Notes under the pieces: generated by a model | The model's input: only the letters and a program-made list of their open reading frames with translations | What the model was told of the DNA's origin: nothing | Database searches by the model: none | NCBI GenBank assembly: GCA_012932295.1 | Contig: JAAONU010000001.1 | Coordinates: 38,161,449 to 38,225,448 of the forward strand | DNA length: 64,000 nt | Direction of reading: 5' to 3' | Origin: Cyclina sinensis | Lineage: Eukaryota; Mollusca; Bivalvia; Venerida; Veneridae | In this document: positions 26,753 to 37,800 of the stretch, in pieces | Numbering within the stretch: the first letter of the stretch is position 1 | Layout: the number at the start of each line of letters is the position of its first letter | Program-made: the position numbers and the translations under genes

Positions 26753-28899
26753 ATATTCTCATATCCATGGTGTCTTATCCTATGCGATATACTAAAATAA
26801 ACTCATTTCAAATTATTTGTCTGGGACAGGTGAGAACTGTATCCATTGTTCTCAAAAACATATCACTGTTTGTTTGTTTTTTTCATATGTCAAAAAGTAA
26901 ACAATTCAGGTTAAAAAAATACGAAAATCATTGCATGAATGTATTGTTTGTGTCACCAATTGTAAATATACAGTGTAAGGGAAGGGCCGTTTCATAATGT
27001 TGCTAGAACTGTGGCCCAACCCTTTTGCTTATTGGAATAAGATGAAATATGTGTGCAAATTACATGCAATAAAGTTAGTTTAAACTAAATCTTAAAGGCA
27101 AAACGTGGGGTCAAAAGTTATGTTAACATAACTGATGTATCGAGAACTTCTATTACTTTCAGCCCGTGCTTGCAAGTATCGTATTCTGCCGAATTCAATA
27201 AGAAGTAGCATTCTGTTAAGTGATGTATTCGACTTGTTGCTCTGGTAAAATCTCGGAAAAGTTATTGGGTATATTGATCTCTTTCAAATTGAAACAACAT
27301 TATCTTCGATACAAATTATGTATTTAAGAGCAATAACTTAAGGCTATTAAAAACAAATTCAAATACTAGTATAAGGTAAAAAAAATGTTTCATTGTCTTT
27401 ATATAACATATAATGTCATGGTTGTATAAAATAAGTATAGGGAATAGTTTATTTCGAACAGTTTCTTTATTGTTTTTGTTTAGACAATGGAATGTATCAG
27501 TTAACCATGTGCCCTAAACATTAAATGGCAAAAATACATAAACAAACAACACAGCATCAAAGCATTGATATGAAACCTTTCTCATTATTAGATTAAATGG
27601 TGGATCTTTAAATGGTAGAACAGAACAGAACAAAACAGAACAGAGAATAGAAAACTTTCACTTTTTAAATATGAGTAGTGTCAGGGCTCATCGATTTGCT
27701 GTTGAAATGATAGCTTTCCATTCACCTTTAACTTATTAGTTCGACTTCTCAGTATGTATCTTGTTTGGGTGACGATGTCAGAGACAATTTGGCAGAATCT
27801 AGCTCGATGAAGACTCAACGTCTGATGAACGGAAATCAAATTCTGGCGATGAATGCCTTCAATAATCGTTTTCTACTTAACACAGTTGACTTGCTTTGAT
27901 AGTTTTCTATTAATGTAGTTTGTATTTGACACAGTTTCTGACATAAACGATGTAACAATGCATGCATGTGTGTGAAACACAAATATTAGACAGCAAATAA
28001 AGGATAAACGTTCAATACTCTGGTAGACATGCTTATGATGTAATATCAATTGTTGAAGCGCAGTTAAAATTTTCTATAGAAAATGCAATCTTTATCTTTC
28101 TCACATATCTTTTTTTGAAAATGAATCAGTAAAACATATATCATTTTAAAGAGTAAAACTTGTAGAATCGTGTGACATATTTCATTACATATTAACGATA
28201 ATGCTTTTTTTAAATCGTAGAAAAAGACCATGATTTAGCGTCAATACAAATTTCCCCATGTTGCACAAATTCTTAATTCACTTGCGTCACATGACGTCTG
28301 TAGAAGATGAAATAGCAACAGTACTCTACAATGACGTTAAACATTTTGGAAAGTGTTAGGAAGTCGGTAGACGGGCAGGATTTATTTTCTTTTTTTTTAA
28401 TAACGCTGTTGTGACTCAACATCTGACGTAAAATTTCATTATAAAAAGTAAACATTCTTGTTAGACAGAGCGTTAAGTCTGTTTTATATGTATTATTATA
28501 TTGCAATTTTTTTAATTCACTCTTATCACAGGTATTGCATTTAATTCTAGATAATCTAAACCTAGTTTGTCGGAGAATTTTTCAAATTAAGTCGAAATAC
28601 AGTGCATAAAGTAGTGTATCGAGATGCGTGGAATTAGGACTGACATCGAAAATTGAATTTGATATCGAGCTTAAAATCGAGACAGCTCTGAGACTGATAT
28701 TCAGTCTAAACATTGTGAACTTTAAGCTTGGGTGGATGTCAAGCCAGCTATGAGATCACTTCAGCTCTGAGATACACCAGCTCTAAGATCATATCAGCTC
28801 ACACACTGTACTTTCAGCAAGTATCTGTTGACATTAACCTCTTAAACAGGTCCGATGTAGCGTTATGTGCAAACTGAATGTCTGTTACTGAAACCACAC

Positions 28900-28902
<3 letters not shown>

Positions 28903-28945
<43 letters not shown>
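28903..28945. repeat. GA microsatellite
   Basis: Pure GA run of about 21 repeats in the spacer between the duplicated units and the kinase gene. Confidence 0.95.
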
Positions 28946-28949
<4 letters not shown>

Positions 28950-31237
28950 ACAAAAAATTTCAGAGTGTTATGTAAGCTGTAATTTGATGGAAAATGTAAG
29001 TTAATAGTCTGTTAATACAGATAACCACCAGATAACCACAACCTAATTAAAATGGTTTTAATAACTTGCATATTTGGTTTATCAGCGTTGCACGGAATGC
29101 ACAATCTGAAACTTTCATCTTTGATGATCAGGGTGCGTCAAGCATCTTTTGTAAGGGTCTTACTCACCAAACTGTCGAAGTCAACAGTTGTTTTTTTTAA
29201 AGATTGCTTTGTGATTTTTATCTGTCAATAGAATTTTAGAAAACAGATGATTTTAGTCAAGTTATCAATATCACATCTTTTTCGCTGAACATGATGATTT
29301 CACAGACGTGAAATCGACGATTTCAATGTTTTTGTGTATATTTTTTGGATGGAGGGGGGCATTGTGCTTTTGATACTTTCGTCTGTGGATTGTTTATCAC
29401 TTTGTCTAAAAAGTACAACAAATCAGGTCAATCAACTGAACACACTCCATTTTAGAAACTATTCTTCATGAAACAAATAAAAACAGACTTGAAAGAAATA
29501 CTTTGGCCTTGACATATTGCCAATCAGTGATAGATTTTTAAGTTCTATGGCATTGTGATGTATATCCATAAGCGCCCGCTGTCGTGTTTATCTAGCTTTC
29601 GTCATGCTATCGTTCCATTGCAAGAGCTATAATTCAGATCTATCTGAATAACAATTGATACTTTTCCATGAAAAATGGCTTTCTAAGATTTCATGATCAT
29701 TCAATAACACCTCTCCTTAAGGCTAACTAATTCAACAGACACGCAAAGGTCTAAAAGCTTTCAGTAAAGTATTTGGCTATCAGTCGAACGACTAGAAAGT
29801 AATATGTTCGCAATGGCTTCTTCCGATAAACAGTTCAATATAAAGACATAAATATATACAATAGTCAATTCAATATAAATACATAAATATATACATTATT
29901 CTTAAATAATTTGGGTTTCGAAAACAGAATGCACTATTCTGATCAATCTTAATCGGCGTCTTAAAAGCATTTTGTTTAAACTAAATACAGACATTGAGGA
30001 AAAGCTGATTTTCTAATGTAAATTTAATGCAAAATGTCTTATATTTACTTACTTTTGTTTGCATTTTAAAGCATGTGTAAGTCTGCTGCTTGGCTTAATT
30101 GTAAAATAAAATATAAGTATTGTGCTCTTACTCGAAATAATCAGCGATATTTATGCTATTACTGTTATTACTTTTCCTTCACTGTTGCAATATTCCAGTT
30201 TTAAAGTTGCCCCATAAGTATAATCATAATTCTCTAGACTCGATCTTAGGATTTCAGACCAAAATGTACCAGCGAACACGAGTGATTTATTGTCTCGTTT
30301 TGATCAACATTTGTGGAAATGCTTCTACATTTCTGCTTTGTATGCAAATTGTGTCATTTACATGTGCGCTTGTTGTGACCCAATTGTAACGATTTCTTTA
30401 TGGAGGAATTTTATTTTCTAAATTGCAGAACCTTTTATATATTGTAGCAGATAAAAGATTCCTGACAGAAATCACGATTGTGTTGATCGTACAGATCGAT
30501 TTAACATGGCCCAGTATTACTCCAAACCCTGTATTTCAAACGTGTATTGAAGTGTTTGATGACCTCGTGCAGTTTTTCGAGGAAAAACAAAATTCATATC
30601 ATACGAAAAAGGTCACTCGGGCATCTTATTGGAAATCGACTTTTTCAATACTTTTTAAAAAAATAACTCCACAGAATTGATATCTCAGAATTGCAGCTCC
30701 CTTTGTAAGCCAAAACCAAAATAACAGTGTATTAAGGAGAAAGAGATACATAACGCACAAATTTGACAATCCTAAGAGTAACTTATCATATATTGTATTC
30801 GCCAATTTCCTGTAATGGTAGAAATTCTGTAACTGAATTTAATGTTTTTAGATTAAGCTGTAGCAAACTTGCATTTCAACATATTCTTTATTTTACAAAA
30901 TGGTCTCAATTCAAGTAAAATCCCCATGACATCAGAAAAAAGTTCTCGCAAAACAGTTGCTATTGTAACTGTCGTCAAGACATTTTTAAAAAGGGATTTT
31001 CCAACGAGTCCCGAAAAAAATGCCCATTTTTAAGCAATTTTTGTCTGGTGAAATAGGCTAAATCATAGGCTTTTTTCATGGGTTTAGACAAAACAACTAT
31101 TCACTTCTGTAAACTTCCATTTATTCACACAGTGTATAAACAGGCAATCATAAAAAGTATCATAACATAAATAAATTCTTTTACAACATTCTCAAACAAT
31201 GAATCTTTTTTAGGATGTTCTAAGAACGACTGTTTTA

Positions 31238-31280
<43 letters not shown>
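31238..31280. repeat. Compound CT/TA microsatellite
   Basis: A CT run passes directly into a TA run. Confidence 0.9.
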
Positions 31281-32337
31281 CATGACAAATAAAGGTGCAA
31301 AGGGTATGGATTGATCCAGTGAGTAGGAAAATTCATGGAAAAAAGCTGTGATTAAAACATTTCCTCTGATATTTTGTTTTCGTTTTAGCGGGTTCTAAGC
31401 TAGACATTTACGTAAAAAAATTATTATAGGTCATAATGTCATACCAGTACTAGGTCGGTGTCACACTATAAGAAAATCTTTCTATGAGATTTGCATACAA
31501 GTCTGGGTTGGTCTTAACAGTTTGAAAGCACGCGAACAGTATTTTTAGGCTCAATTTCTCTTTATCAATATCACTTCATAGCATCAGAATGACTTTGAAA
31601 GTGAACCTAAGGTTTCTTCTTTGAATAAATCTGTCTGGTTGAAGGAATGTCTCCTTCAAACTGTTAAATCAGAAAGAAATTGTGTAACAAGAAAATGTCA
31701 GACCGCCAGTATTAATGATTTCCACGAAAGAAATGTATGATCAGCGTAATAAATGCCACAGATACTAGAACATTCAAGCGAAATAACTCATAAATTTCTA
31801 TTAACTTAGACTTGTCCGTTGTTATCTCTACAATGGATTCGTAAGAAATCGTAGAAAGTGGCGTATTTGTCGTCAAAAGATATAAATAACTGTAAAGCTT
31901 TAAGGTTGAATTACACGAATTTGATGTTCTGTTAAAATGTTGTTCTGTTACGACATTCAATCATGTTTTAGGGTGTCATTAGTGTTCTATGTTCTTTCTG
32001 GATCTGGATGCCTATGATCTGTTTCTCTGATTGCAAATGATGTCAGGTTATCCTTAAGTTATGTGCGGCTCCTTATTTTCGATGATTAGTTATTCTGACG
32101 ATTATTTGGTGTATGCATTTGTAAGAAAATAAGCACTTTAGGATATTGTCAAAATGTTTGATTCTAAAATCCCTACATCTTTAAATAAAAAAACTGTTAT
32201 ATTTTACAGACACATTAAGCTAGAAAATTCTCTTATTCCAGGAATTCAGAAACTATTTCTTTGAAATATTGAATCGGTATCTGACTCAGACTGTCGTTCG
32301 AATTTCAAAATGAAATTGTAAATATAAAAATAAGTGT

Positions 32338-33240
32338 TCATTTAGTGCATGTAAGCCACTTTGATACAAGAAGTTGATCAGCAGTTGGTCTTTTGGAGAT
32401 GCTAGGTTCCAAAATGTCAAACACAAATTGTTTTGCACCTTCGCTGATTTTGCTAGTCAGTCTTGGCGGGAATTTTATGTCACGTGATAACTGTTGTCGC
32501 ACAAGCCTTGTCACATTTGCGTCATCAAATGGCATAGTTCCACAAAGCATCGTGAACAGGACGATTCCCATGCTCCATACATCGTTGACTTTTGGGTCGT
32601 AGGGAATTCCGCGAAGGAGTTCCGGTGATGCGTACGCAGTACTTCCGCAAAATGTACGACACACGTTATTTGAATCATTATCGAACGCTCGCGAAAATCC
32701 AAAGTCACTCAGAGCGGCAACGTTGTTTTTGAATATCAAGATATTCTCACATTTAAGGTCTCTGTGAGCAATATTCAAATTATGCAGGTAATTTAATCCA
32801 TTTGAAATATCACGGAATATGTTCTTCGCCTTTTCTTCTGGAATAAAACAGCATCTATGAATAAGCTGAAGAACGTCCCCATTTTCTGCATATGGCATAA
32901 TTTGAAAGATAAACTCCTTTGTCTCTATACAAAGAAATGTTTCAATAACATTTTTGTGTTTTAATCGAACTATAATTTCAAGTTCTCTTGGCAGAAATTT
33001 CGTCAAGTAATCTTTCCTTGCCTTTTGGCGATCTATGATTTTTACAGCACATATTTTACGGTCGGATACTCTTTCTACGGTCCGTACTTTGGAATAGGTC
33101 CCTTCTCCAAGTTGATGGCCTATTCGAAAACCTTTGGCTGCCAGTATATCTGCGATTCTCATGAACTTCTTTGGCGTTGTGCGTTCCATACTCTTCACTT
33201 TCTTGTAATCAAATCGAAATAATCCAACATAAGCAATCAT
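32338..33240 (-). CDS. TSSK-like serine/threonine protein kinase, intronless
   Basis: A single open exon of 300 codons, nearly all kinase domain. Visible motifs are the glycine loop GEGTYSKV at residues 45-52, the ATP-anchoring Lys67 in CAVKII, the catalytic loop HRDLKCEN with Asp161 and Asn166, DFGFSR with metal-binding Asp179, and the activation end CGSTAYASPE. DVWSMGIVLFTMLCG and the late RP Arg are also present. FLPRELEI and RGIPYDPK match the testis-specific kinase (TSSK) family closely. This family phosphorylates sperm proteins in other animals and is often intronless with almost no extra domain, as here. In-frame Met codons at 1, 18 (33189) and 27 leave the start uncertain; 18 gives a tail length usual for TSSK. 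All catalytic residues are intact. It lies between two spacers, and a CRE is 273 bases upstream. A role in sperm is inference. Confidence 0.93.
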   Translation of the reverse strand: MIAYVGLFRFDYKKVKSMERTTPKKFMRIADILAAKGFRIGHQLGEGTYSKVRTVERVSDRKICAVKIIDRQKARKDYLTKFLPRELEIIVRLKHKNVIETFLCIETKEFIFQIMPYAENGDVLQLIHRCCFIPEEKAKNIFRDISNGLNYLHNLNIAHRDLKCENILIFKNNVAALSDFGFSRAFDNDSNNVCRTFCGSTAYASPELLRGIPYDPKVNDVWSMGIVLFTMLCGTMPFDDANVTRLVRQQLSRDIKFPPRLTSKISEGAKQFVFDILEPSISKRPTADQLLVSKWLTCTK

Positions 33241-34471
33241 TCCAGTTTATCAACTTCCAAAGAAAATATCAATGCATTTAAAAAATGGAAATTTTTTCTC
33301 TCTATCAAAGAATCCACCCCGTCCTGCCTGGATTTAACAGGCACCAGCGGTGAATTCAGGTACTCTGAATCTTTTTTATCTAAATATCCATTCTTTTCAA
33401 TAATTCAAGACGAAATTCCAATTTATTCCCCGTTTGCATGATGCGTTAATTGTTTCTATTGATCTTCGTTGATGCGCAACAAAGACAATAGCGTGTCAAA
33501 GGTTAATTATTGTGACGTCATGCTTAACGGCGTGCAAAGAATCGATTCTAGAGACATCCTTAACGTCAGGTCGCCATTTATGTTTGTCGAACTCTCAGAG
33601 CATAATGAAAAAATAATAATAACAATCATAACTTTGAACAAATATTTGTATTTGAGAACCCGGAGAAGTATAAATATCCATAAAATTTGAGATGCGCTCA
33701 TTAATTCAGGTTTATTTTTGACATTATCACTAAAGATCTTTAATGATGAAAGTTAAGATAGCATTTACAATCTTGAAAAGTATTTATTATTATCTGAACG
33801 AGTAACTAAAGAATCATAAATTTAGGCAAATTTTGTGATTTATCTATTCAACCCAGTGTCGTCTGCCACATGCGTGAAATAATGATTTTGAATAAAAGTT
33901 CATAATTTTGAATGCATAGATTTTCCACTGCATCATAAAAATATGATATCAAGGTGCTGATAAATTTAGCAATGGCTTTTGTATCTTTAATTGTTTTCTT
34001 TAAAAAAAATACTATACATGTATAACAATAAATATAATGTTCAGCCTAACTTTCTTTGCAGTTAATCCGAAGAAGAGATGCACAATGCACAATATAATTG
34101 GTGTACATTTTGAAATTGAGATATATTTCATTTGATATTACGAATTTTACAAAACAGGGTGTCTATTTCAGTTGTCAAAGTAGAAAAAAAACCTTTGGTA
34201 TATTTTTCTCCGTGGGAGAGGGAAATGTCTATTGTGACAACAATGCACACGTTAAATGAGATATTTTATTGAATACTCTTCAACTTTGTGTTGAAGCAAT
34301 AACACATGATAACGTAATCAATTTCCATTTCTATCAAATAAAAATTCGCTAATTGTAAATGATAGTTATTTGATACTTTATTTGTGAACAGTGAAAAGAT
34401 AATGCTCTATTCGTGTCTAGTCTAAGTTTCAATAACCACTCAAAGTCAACCACATGATGATGCTCAAAATC
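33241..34471. other. Spacer between kinase and PLA2 genes
   Basis: No gene recognised. Apart from the CRE it is AT-rich. The AATAAA for PLA2 on the minus strand lies at its far edge. Confidence 0.4.
33513..33520. promoter_or_regulatory. Perfect cAMP response element upstream of the kinase
   Basis: The palindrome TGACGTCA lies 273 bases before the longest possible start codon of the TSSK-like gene. CREB/CREM factors bind this site, and CREM drives many post-meiotic sperm genes in vertebrates. Whether this one is used here is inference from position and gene type. Confidence 0.45.
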
Positions 34472-34477
34472 TTTATT
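34472..34477 (-). terminator. Candidate polyadenylation signal of PLA2
   Basis: AATAAA on the minus strand, about 327 bases after the PLA2 stop codon; the closest canonical signal noticed downstream of the gene. Confidence 0.4.
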
Positions 34478-34803
34478 CAAGGAAAGTAATCAAACAAAAA
34501 GAGGAGTATATGATGTGATAGTCTCCCTGTAACGCGATAAAAATGAAACTATTTAATTTTTTCTTCAAAGCCAATGTTTTTACATTCCTTGTGGCATTTT
34601 TAAGTTACAATGCCTTTCAAAGTAACTCCTAAAACTTGACAAAGAAACAGAGATAAGAACAGACCTGACTTCATAAGAAGTTGTTGTATAATGTTTCAGA
34701 TGACTTGAAAAACATGTGAAGTCAAAACGGTTTCCTGATCATGAGACGAAAGGGTAATGCGGCATTACACAAATTATAACCTATATAATATTGATGTTGT
34801 GGT

Positions 34804-37800
34804 TTAACCTAAAAGTCTCGATATGCCTTTCAGTATCCCATTATGTTTATTTTCAGTGTTGTATTCGTTCTTGTGTTTACCGAAACATTTTGCTGCGGTT
34901 CTGTCACACTTACACAAGTTCCCACTACATGGGTCTTCGTCATCTGAAAAGAACAGAAAGAAATCTATGTATCTAAGTTCTATGAAAGAGTAGTAGTTGA
35001 GATGTAAAAAGCCGGACTCGTGATCCGGTGGTCACTGAATCATACGAGGGCGAGATTCTCCATCTAGTGACTATTCATATTCTACATTTCAGCGAGAGTG
35101 CTGACATTTGACATAAAACAACCATTTTATCTACTAGATCTTTTATATTACTTATAGAGTGCACGTGTATTTCTTCGACTTACAATAGTTAAGGAATTAT
35201 ACATGGTCCTATTAGCTTGATATGACTTTTCATTGCACGAGGAAACTATAAATGGCTATAAAAACCTCCGTCGGGACTCCTTAATTTTTAAGACAATAAT
35301 CAGAAAAAAAACAACTTACTGCATATAATTTCTCCGTTTTTGACAGACCACTTATATTCAGTTGTATAAATCCTGTATTTCAGCAACGTTTTGCATTCAT
35401 TACGGTTTAGGTGCAGGTAGCATTTATCATGCACTTTACAGCACCTGAAATACATGACTAAGAGATAAGTCATTTTACAGCATCTAAAATACATGACTAA
35501 GAAATTAATCACTTTACAGCACCTGAAATACATGCTTAAGAAATTAATCACTTTACAGCACCTGAAATACATGTTTAAGAAATTAGTCACTTTACAGCAC
35601 CTGAAATACATGTTTAAGAAATTAATGACTTTACAGCATCTGAAATACATGTTTAAGAAATTAGTCACTTTACAGCACCTGAAATACATGTTTAAGAAGT
35701 AAATCACTTTACAGAACCTGAAATACATGTTTAAGAAGTAAATCACTTTACAGCACCTGAAATACATGTTTAGAAAATTAATCACTTTGCAGCATCTGAA
35801 ATGCATATTTAAGAAATTAATCACTTTACAACACCTGAAATACATGTTTTAGAAATTAGTCACTTTACAGCACCTGAAATACATGTTTAAGAAATTAATC
35901 AATTTACAACACCTGAAATACATGTTTAAGAAATTAATCACTTTACAGCACCTGAAATACATGTTTAAGAAATTAATCACTTTACAGCACCTGAAATACA
36001 TGTTTAACAAATTAATCACTTTACAACATCTGAAATACATGTTTAAGAAATTAATGACTTTACAGCACCTGAAATACATGTTTAAGAAATTAATCACTTT
36101 ACAGCACCTGAAATACATGTTTAAAAAATTAATCACTTTACAACATCTGAAATACATGTTTAAGAAATTAATGACTTTACAGCACCTGAACTGTTAGAAA
36201 TCATGCACCTTACAGCGCCTGAAATATACGAAATGCTTTACGTTACAGCATCTAAAATATAAGAAATCATATATTTTACAGAATCTGAAATATACGAAAT
36301 TCTTTACGTTACAGCATCTGAACTATAAGAAAACATGCGCTTTACAGCATCTGAACTACAATGTATAAGAAAACATGCACTTTACAGCATCTGAACTATA
36401 AGAAAACATGCACTTTACAGCATCTGAACTATAAGAAAACATGCGCTTTACAGCATCTGAACTATAAGAAAACATGCACTTTACAGCATCTGAACTATAA
36501 GAAAACATGCGCTTTACAGCATCTGAACTATAAGAAAACATGCGCTTTACAGCATCTGAACTATAAGAAAACATGCGCTTTACAGCATCTGAACTATAAG
36601 AAAACATGCGCTTTACAGCATCTGAACTATAAGAAAACATGCACTTTACAGCATCTGAACTATAAGAAAACATGCGCTTTACAGCATCTGAACTATAAGA
36701 AAACATGCACTTTACAGCATCTGAACTATAAGAAAACATGCGCTTTACAGCATCTGAACTATAAGAAAACATGCGCTTTACAGCATCTGAACTATAAGAA
36801 AACATGCACTTTACAGCATCTGAACTATAAGAAAACATGCGCTTTACAGCATCTGAACTATAAGAAAACATGCGCGTTACAGCATCTGAACTATAAGAAA
36901 ACATGCACTTTACAGCATCTGAACTATAAGAAAACATGCGCTTTAAGCCATCTGAAATACATGTTTAAGAAATTATTCACTTTACAGTATCTGAAATATA
37001 GAATATTATTCGAGTTACAGCATCAGAGCTATAAGAAATTTCGCACTTAACAGGATCTGAACTTTAAGAAATCGTGCACTTTACAGCATCTAAAATATGG
37101 GAAATCATGTACTTTACAGTATCTGAATTATTAGAAATCATGCACAATACGGCACCTGAAATATACGAAATAATTCACGTTACAGCATATAAAATATAAG
37201 AAATCATGCATTTTTACAACATCTGAAATACATGTTTAAGAAATTATTCACTTTACAGCATTTGGAATAGAAGAAATCATGCTGTAAGCATCTGAAATAT
37301 AAGAAAACGTGCACTTTCCAGCATCAGAAATATAAGAAATAGTGCACTGTTACAGCGTCTGAAATATAGGAACTTATGAACTTTACAGCATCTAAAGATA
37401 TCTAACATTCCAACATTATCCGCAATTTGCCGACAATAAACAAAGAAGGAATTGGCCGTGATATATCAAGTACGTTATATCACGCTGAATCTGCAATCTA
37501 CTTTCGGCTCTTCTTATTTGTCGTTGTAAAATGCGATAATTCTTTTGAAATACTTTTAAAAGTCAAATATTGTAATGGACTAAATTATATTCTTTGATGT
37601 TCATCTATCATAATAGATAAGTTCTAACACTTGAATTATGACTGATAAACTAAAAATGACCTCATTGTTTTCATTTTCAGATGGGAAGTAAATGGAATAG
37701 CCAGACAATGGCAACAGCCGTTAAAAATTAAATGATAAGTACTAATTGGGCCCCTTATTAATATACATACTTGTTGCGGAAGACGTTAGATTGGAACGTT

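Larger units (their letters stand above)
16270..28350. repeat. Segmental tandem duplication, unit B
   Basis: Second copy of the unit described at 4470-15960, directly adjacent and in the same orientation. Differences from unit A: a 10-bp deletion in exon 1, a private insertion at about 25790-27170 that carries a LINE tail, a doubled intron 2 block and a five-fold expansion of a roughly 72-bp intron 1 block. Unit A's SINE and inverted-repeat element are absent. Confidence 0.8.
28350..32337. other. Spacer, no supported gene
   Basis: Contains the GA run, a CT/TA compound microsatellite at 31238-31280 and ordinary AT-rich sequence. Short open frames at 30153-30680 (plus) and 31712-31960 (minus, with a hydrophobic segment near its C-terminus) match no family I know and lack splice or composition support. 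Confidence 0.4.

Noticed and set aside
30153..30680. Two plus-strand frames of 78 and 85 codons
   Set aside because: No recognisable domain, no splice link that extends them and ordinary AT-rich composition.
36356..36937. 193-codon minus-strand frame of MFSYSSDAVKR-type repeats
   Set aside because: Same minisatellite read on the other strand; intronic to PLA2 and not a separate gene.
36361..37050. 229-codon plus-strand frame of YKKTCALQHLN-type repeats
   Set aside because: A period of 33 bases keeps any frame open. It is the antisense of the PLA2 splice-junction array and has no start context, domain or exon support.
35445..37100. Regular repeats that look like a CRISPR array
   Set aside because: The host is an animal, the units are contiguous with no unique spacers and no cas genes exist; it is a minisatellite.
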